From Desulfuromonadaceae bacterium (GTDB lineage: Bacteria > Desulfobacterota > Desulfuromonadia > Desulfuromonadales > Geopsychrobacteraceae), in the NCBI GenBank assembly GCA_016744555.1, contig JADGED010000122.1:1-7113 (forward strand): a stretch of 7,113 nucleotides of DNA, read 5' to 3'. Below the pieces are notes generated by a model, which was not told the origin of the DNA, made no database searches, and saw nothing but the letters and a program-made list of their open reading frames with translations. The position numbers were made by a program, and so were the translations under genes. This document shows, piece after piece, positions 5,877 to 7,113 of the stretch (position 1 is its first letter; each line of letters opens with the position of its first letter).

Positions 5877-7113
5877 TATCGACCTCCAAACCCAGTCAAA
5901 ACAACTTTTATCGTATCAATTATAATTCTAAAATCGAGCAGTACTGAATAGTTTTTTATATAAAACAGATCATAACGCATTTTTTCAAGAGCATCTTCAT
6001 CAGATGCACCATAAGGGTAACAAACTTGCGCCCAACCAGTTACTCCAGGTTTAACAAAATGACGAATTGAGTAGTAAGGAATTGTCTCCTTTAACCGTTC
6101 AACAAAAGCCATCCGCTCTGGGCGTGGACCAATAAAACTCATATCACCCTTTAGTACATTATAGAGCTGAGGAATTTCATCCAAACGAGTTTTACGTAAA
6201 AACTGCCCAACATTTGTCACCCGAGGATCATTTTTTTGTGCCCAAACTGCTCCAGTTTTTGTTTCTGCGTCTTGCCCCATAGTTCTAAATTTATAAACAA
6301 AATACTCAACTTCATTTTCTCCAACCCGCAATTGTTTATAAAAAACAGGCCCAGGAGAATCGCGCTTAATAATAATAGCTAAAATAGGAAATATTGGTGA
6401 GGCTAGCAATAACCCAACAGTTGAAAAAATGATATCATATACACGCTTATAACTGCGCATAAATGGAGTCATTCGAAACCCTTGAGTATATACAAACGAA
6501 CTAGGTTGCATATTTTCAACCAACAAACAGCCTTTTTCTTGTTCAAAATAGGTAGCTGCTTCTATTATTTCAACCCCACGCAATTTACTGTGCATGAACT
6601 CTCTAAGGGGTAATTTCCCACGCCTTTCACTTAAGGCAATAATAAGTTTTTGTGGTCGATAATCGTGGATAAGATTGTCAATATCTTCAATACCACCAAC
6701 GATTAGATCAGAAGCTACTTGCGGTTCTTTATCGCTACAAGTCACAAAACGGGTAAAACTATGAACATTTTTATCGGTAGGTGTAATCTCTGCAATAAGT
6801 TTGGCTAATTCACCTGTTCCGACAATAAGAATTCGATTAGCGAACTGTGCAGAATATGAAAATTTATGGATAAGAAATCTTGAAGAAAACTGAACACCTA
6901 TAAAAATGAAAAGGCAAATTAAAAGGAGTCCACGGCCAATTTGTAATGATGGGATGATATAAAATATTGCAGATAAAATAAAAAAAGAAGAAATACCTAC
7001 CAAGGTGACACGATAAAACAAAAACTTTCTACTTATAAAGTTTTGGACGTTATACAACTCAAACACATTTGACGTAAAAATAATTATACACAAAAAAGAT
7101 ATAACCCTAAAAG
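5876..7113 (-). CDS. Polyprenyl-phosphate sugar-1-phosphate transferase, XrtA/PEP-CTERM EPS type (5' end outside window)
   Basis: This is a membrane enzyme that transfers a sugar-1-phosphate from a nucleotide sugar to undecaprenyl phosphate, the first step of polysaccharide repeat-unit assembly at the inner membrane. Residues are counted from a TTG codon at 7093. Hydrophobic segments lie near 1-15, 25-47 and 52-73. A Rossmann-like CoA_binding_3 region follows, with ILIVGTGELA near 88-97. The catalytic bacterial-sugar-transferase domain covers about 214-405: a membrane-inserted helix at 217-242, SPGPVFYKQ near 246, YKFRTM at 267, TRLDEIPQLYNVLKGD at 302 with the Asp-Glu dyad D305/E306, IGPRPER at 321 and KPGVTGWAQ at 348. 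The frame stays open through base 7113, and the family usually has about 450 residues with four or five N-terminal helices, so the true start lies outside the window and TTG 7093 is only a frame marker. The stop overlaps the next start (TAATG). The sugar substrate cannot be read from the sequence. The TIGR03013/EpsB-like family call is from memory. Confidence 0.93.
   Translation of the reverse strand, partial: FRVISFLCIIIFTSNVFELYNVQNFISRKFLFYRVTLVGISSFFILSAIFYIIPSLQIGRGLLLICLFIFIGVQFSSRFLIHKFSYSAQFANRILIVGTGELAKLIAEITPTDKNVHSFTRFVTCSDKEPQVASDLIVGGIEDIDNLIHDYRPQKLIIALSERRGKLPLREFMHSKLRGVEIIEAATYFEQEKGCLLVENMQPSSFVYTQGFRMTPFMRSYKRVYDIIFSTVGLLLASPIFPILAIIIKRDSPGPVFYKQLRVGENEVEYFVYKFRTMGQDAETKTGAVWAQKNDPRVTNVGQFLRKTRLDEIPQLYNVLKGDMSFIGPRPERMAFVERLKETIPYYSIRHFVKPGVTGWAQVCYPYGASDEDALEKMRYDLFYIKNYSVLLDFRIIIDTIKVVLTGFGGR
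5882..5887 (-). promoter_or_regulatory. Strong Shine-Dalgarno for the export protein gene
   Basis: On the minus strand GGAGGT lies five bases before the ATG at 5876. It is the best ribosome-binding site in the window and supports that start. It sits inside the last codons of the sugar transferase, whose C-terminal Gly-Gly-Arg is read through it, so the overlapping stop and start (TAATG) probably combine coupling with fresh initiation. Confidence 0.8.

Overview
This window is one tight block of six genes, all on the minus strand and read from base 7113 down to base 272. It is followed by about 270 bases of non-coding, repeat-rich DNA at the low-coordinate end. The gene set is the core of an exopolysaccharide assembly and export locus of the exosortase-A (XrtA/PEP-CTERM-type, 'Eps') class. 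Family assignments come from motif recognition and remembered family architecture; no database search was run. The DNA is clearly AT-rich by eye. The architecture (two-membrane export machinery, outer-membrane barrel, split chain-length protein and kinase, ExeA-like ATPase) points to a Gram-negative proteobacterium in the broad sense (Gammaproteobacteria or Desulfobacterota/Desulfuromonadota-like). I cannot narrow it further.

In transcription order the genes are: (1) a membrane sugar-phosphate transferase that starts the repeat unit on the lipid carrier, cut off at its N-terminus by the window edge (5876-7113); (2) a periplasmic Wza/OPX-type polysaccharide export protein (5073-5876); (3) a Wzz-type chain-length determinant with three membrane segments (3516-5060); (4) a separate BY-type tyrosine autokinase (2674-3510); (5) an outer-membrane beta-barrel protein (1375-2619, alternative start at 2649); (6) an ExeA-like AAA ATPase with an added C-terminal coiled coil (272-1375). 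Junctions are 1-base TAATG overlaps or gaps of 5-54 bases. No internal promoter or terminator is visible, so this looks like one operon whose promoter lies beyond base 7113.

Working model: the transferase loads the first sugar phosphate on undecaprenyl phosphate. Chain length is set by the Wzz/kinase pair, which together equal a split Wzc. The polymer leaves through the OPX protein. That protein lacks both a lipobox and a C-terminal outer-membrane helix, so the beta-barrel encoded two genes downstream is the natural candidate for the outer-membrane pore. The ATPase is a constant but functionally obscure partner in such loci. The usual later members (deacetylase, FemAB-like protein, amidotransferase, exosortase) are not in this window.

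The least ordinary DNA is bases 1-300. It holds an imperfect direct duplication with a period of about 167 bp. The duplication includes the last codons of the ATPase gene, so the upstream copy carries a decayed fossil of the gene's 3' end. Inside each copy are roughly 10-bp TCAGAT/TTA units, a conserved small hairpin and repeated TCCTGT/ACAGGA cores in both orientations. I see no clearly undescribed system. The export-pore pairing, the C-terminally extended ATPase and the repeat block are the items worth following.
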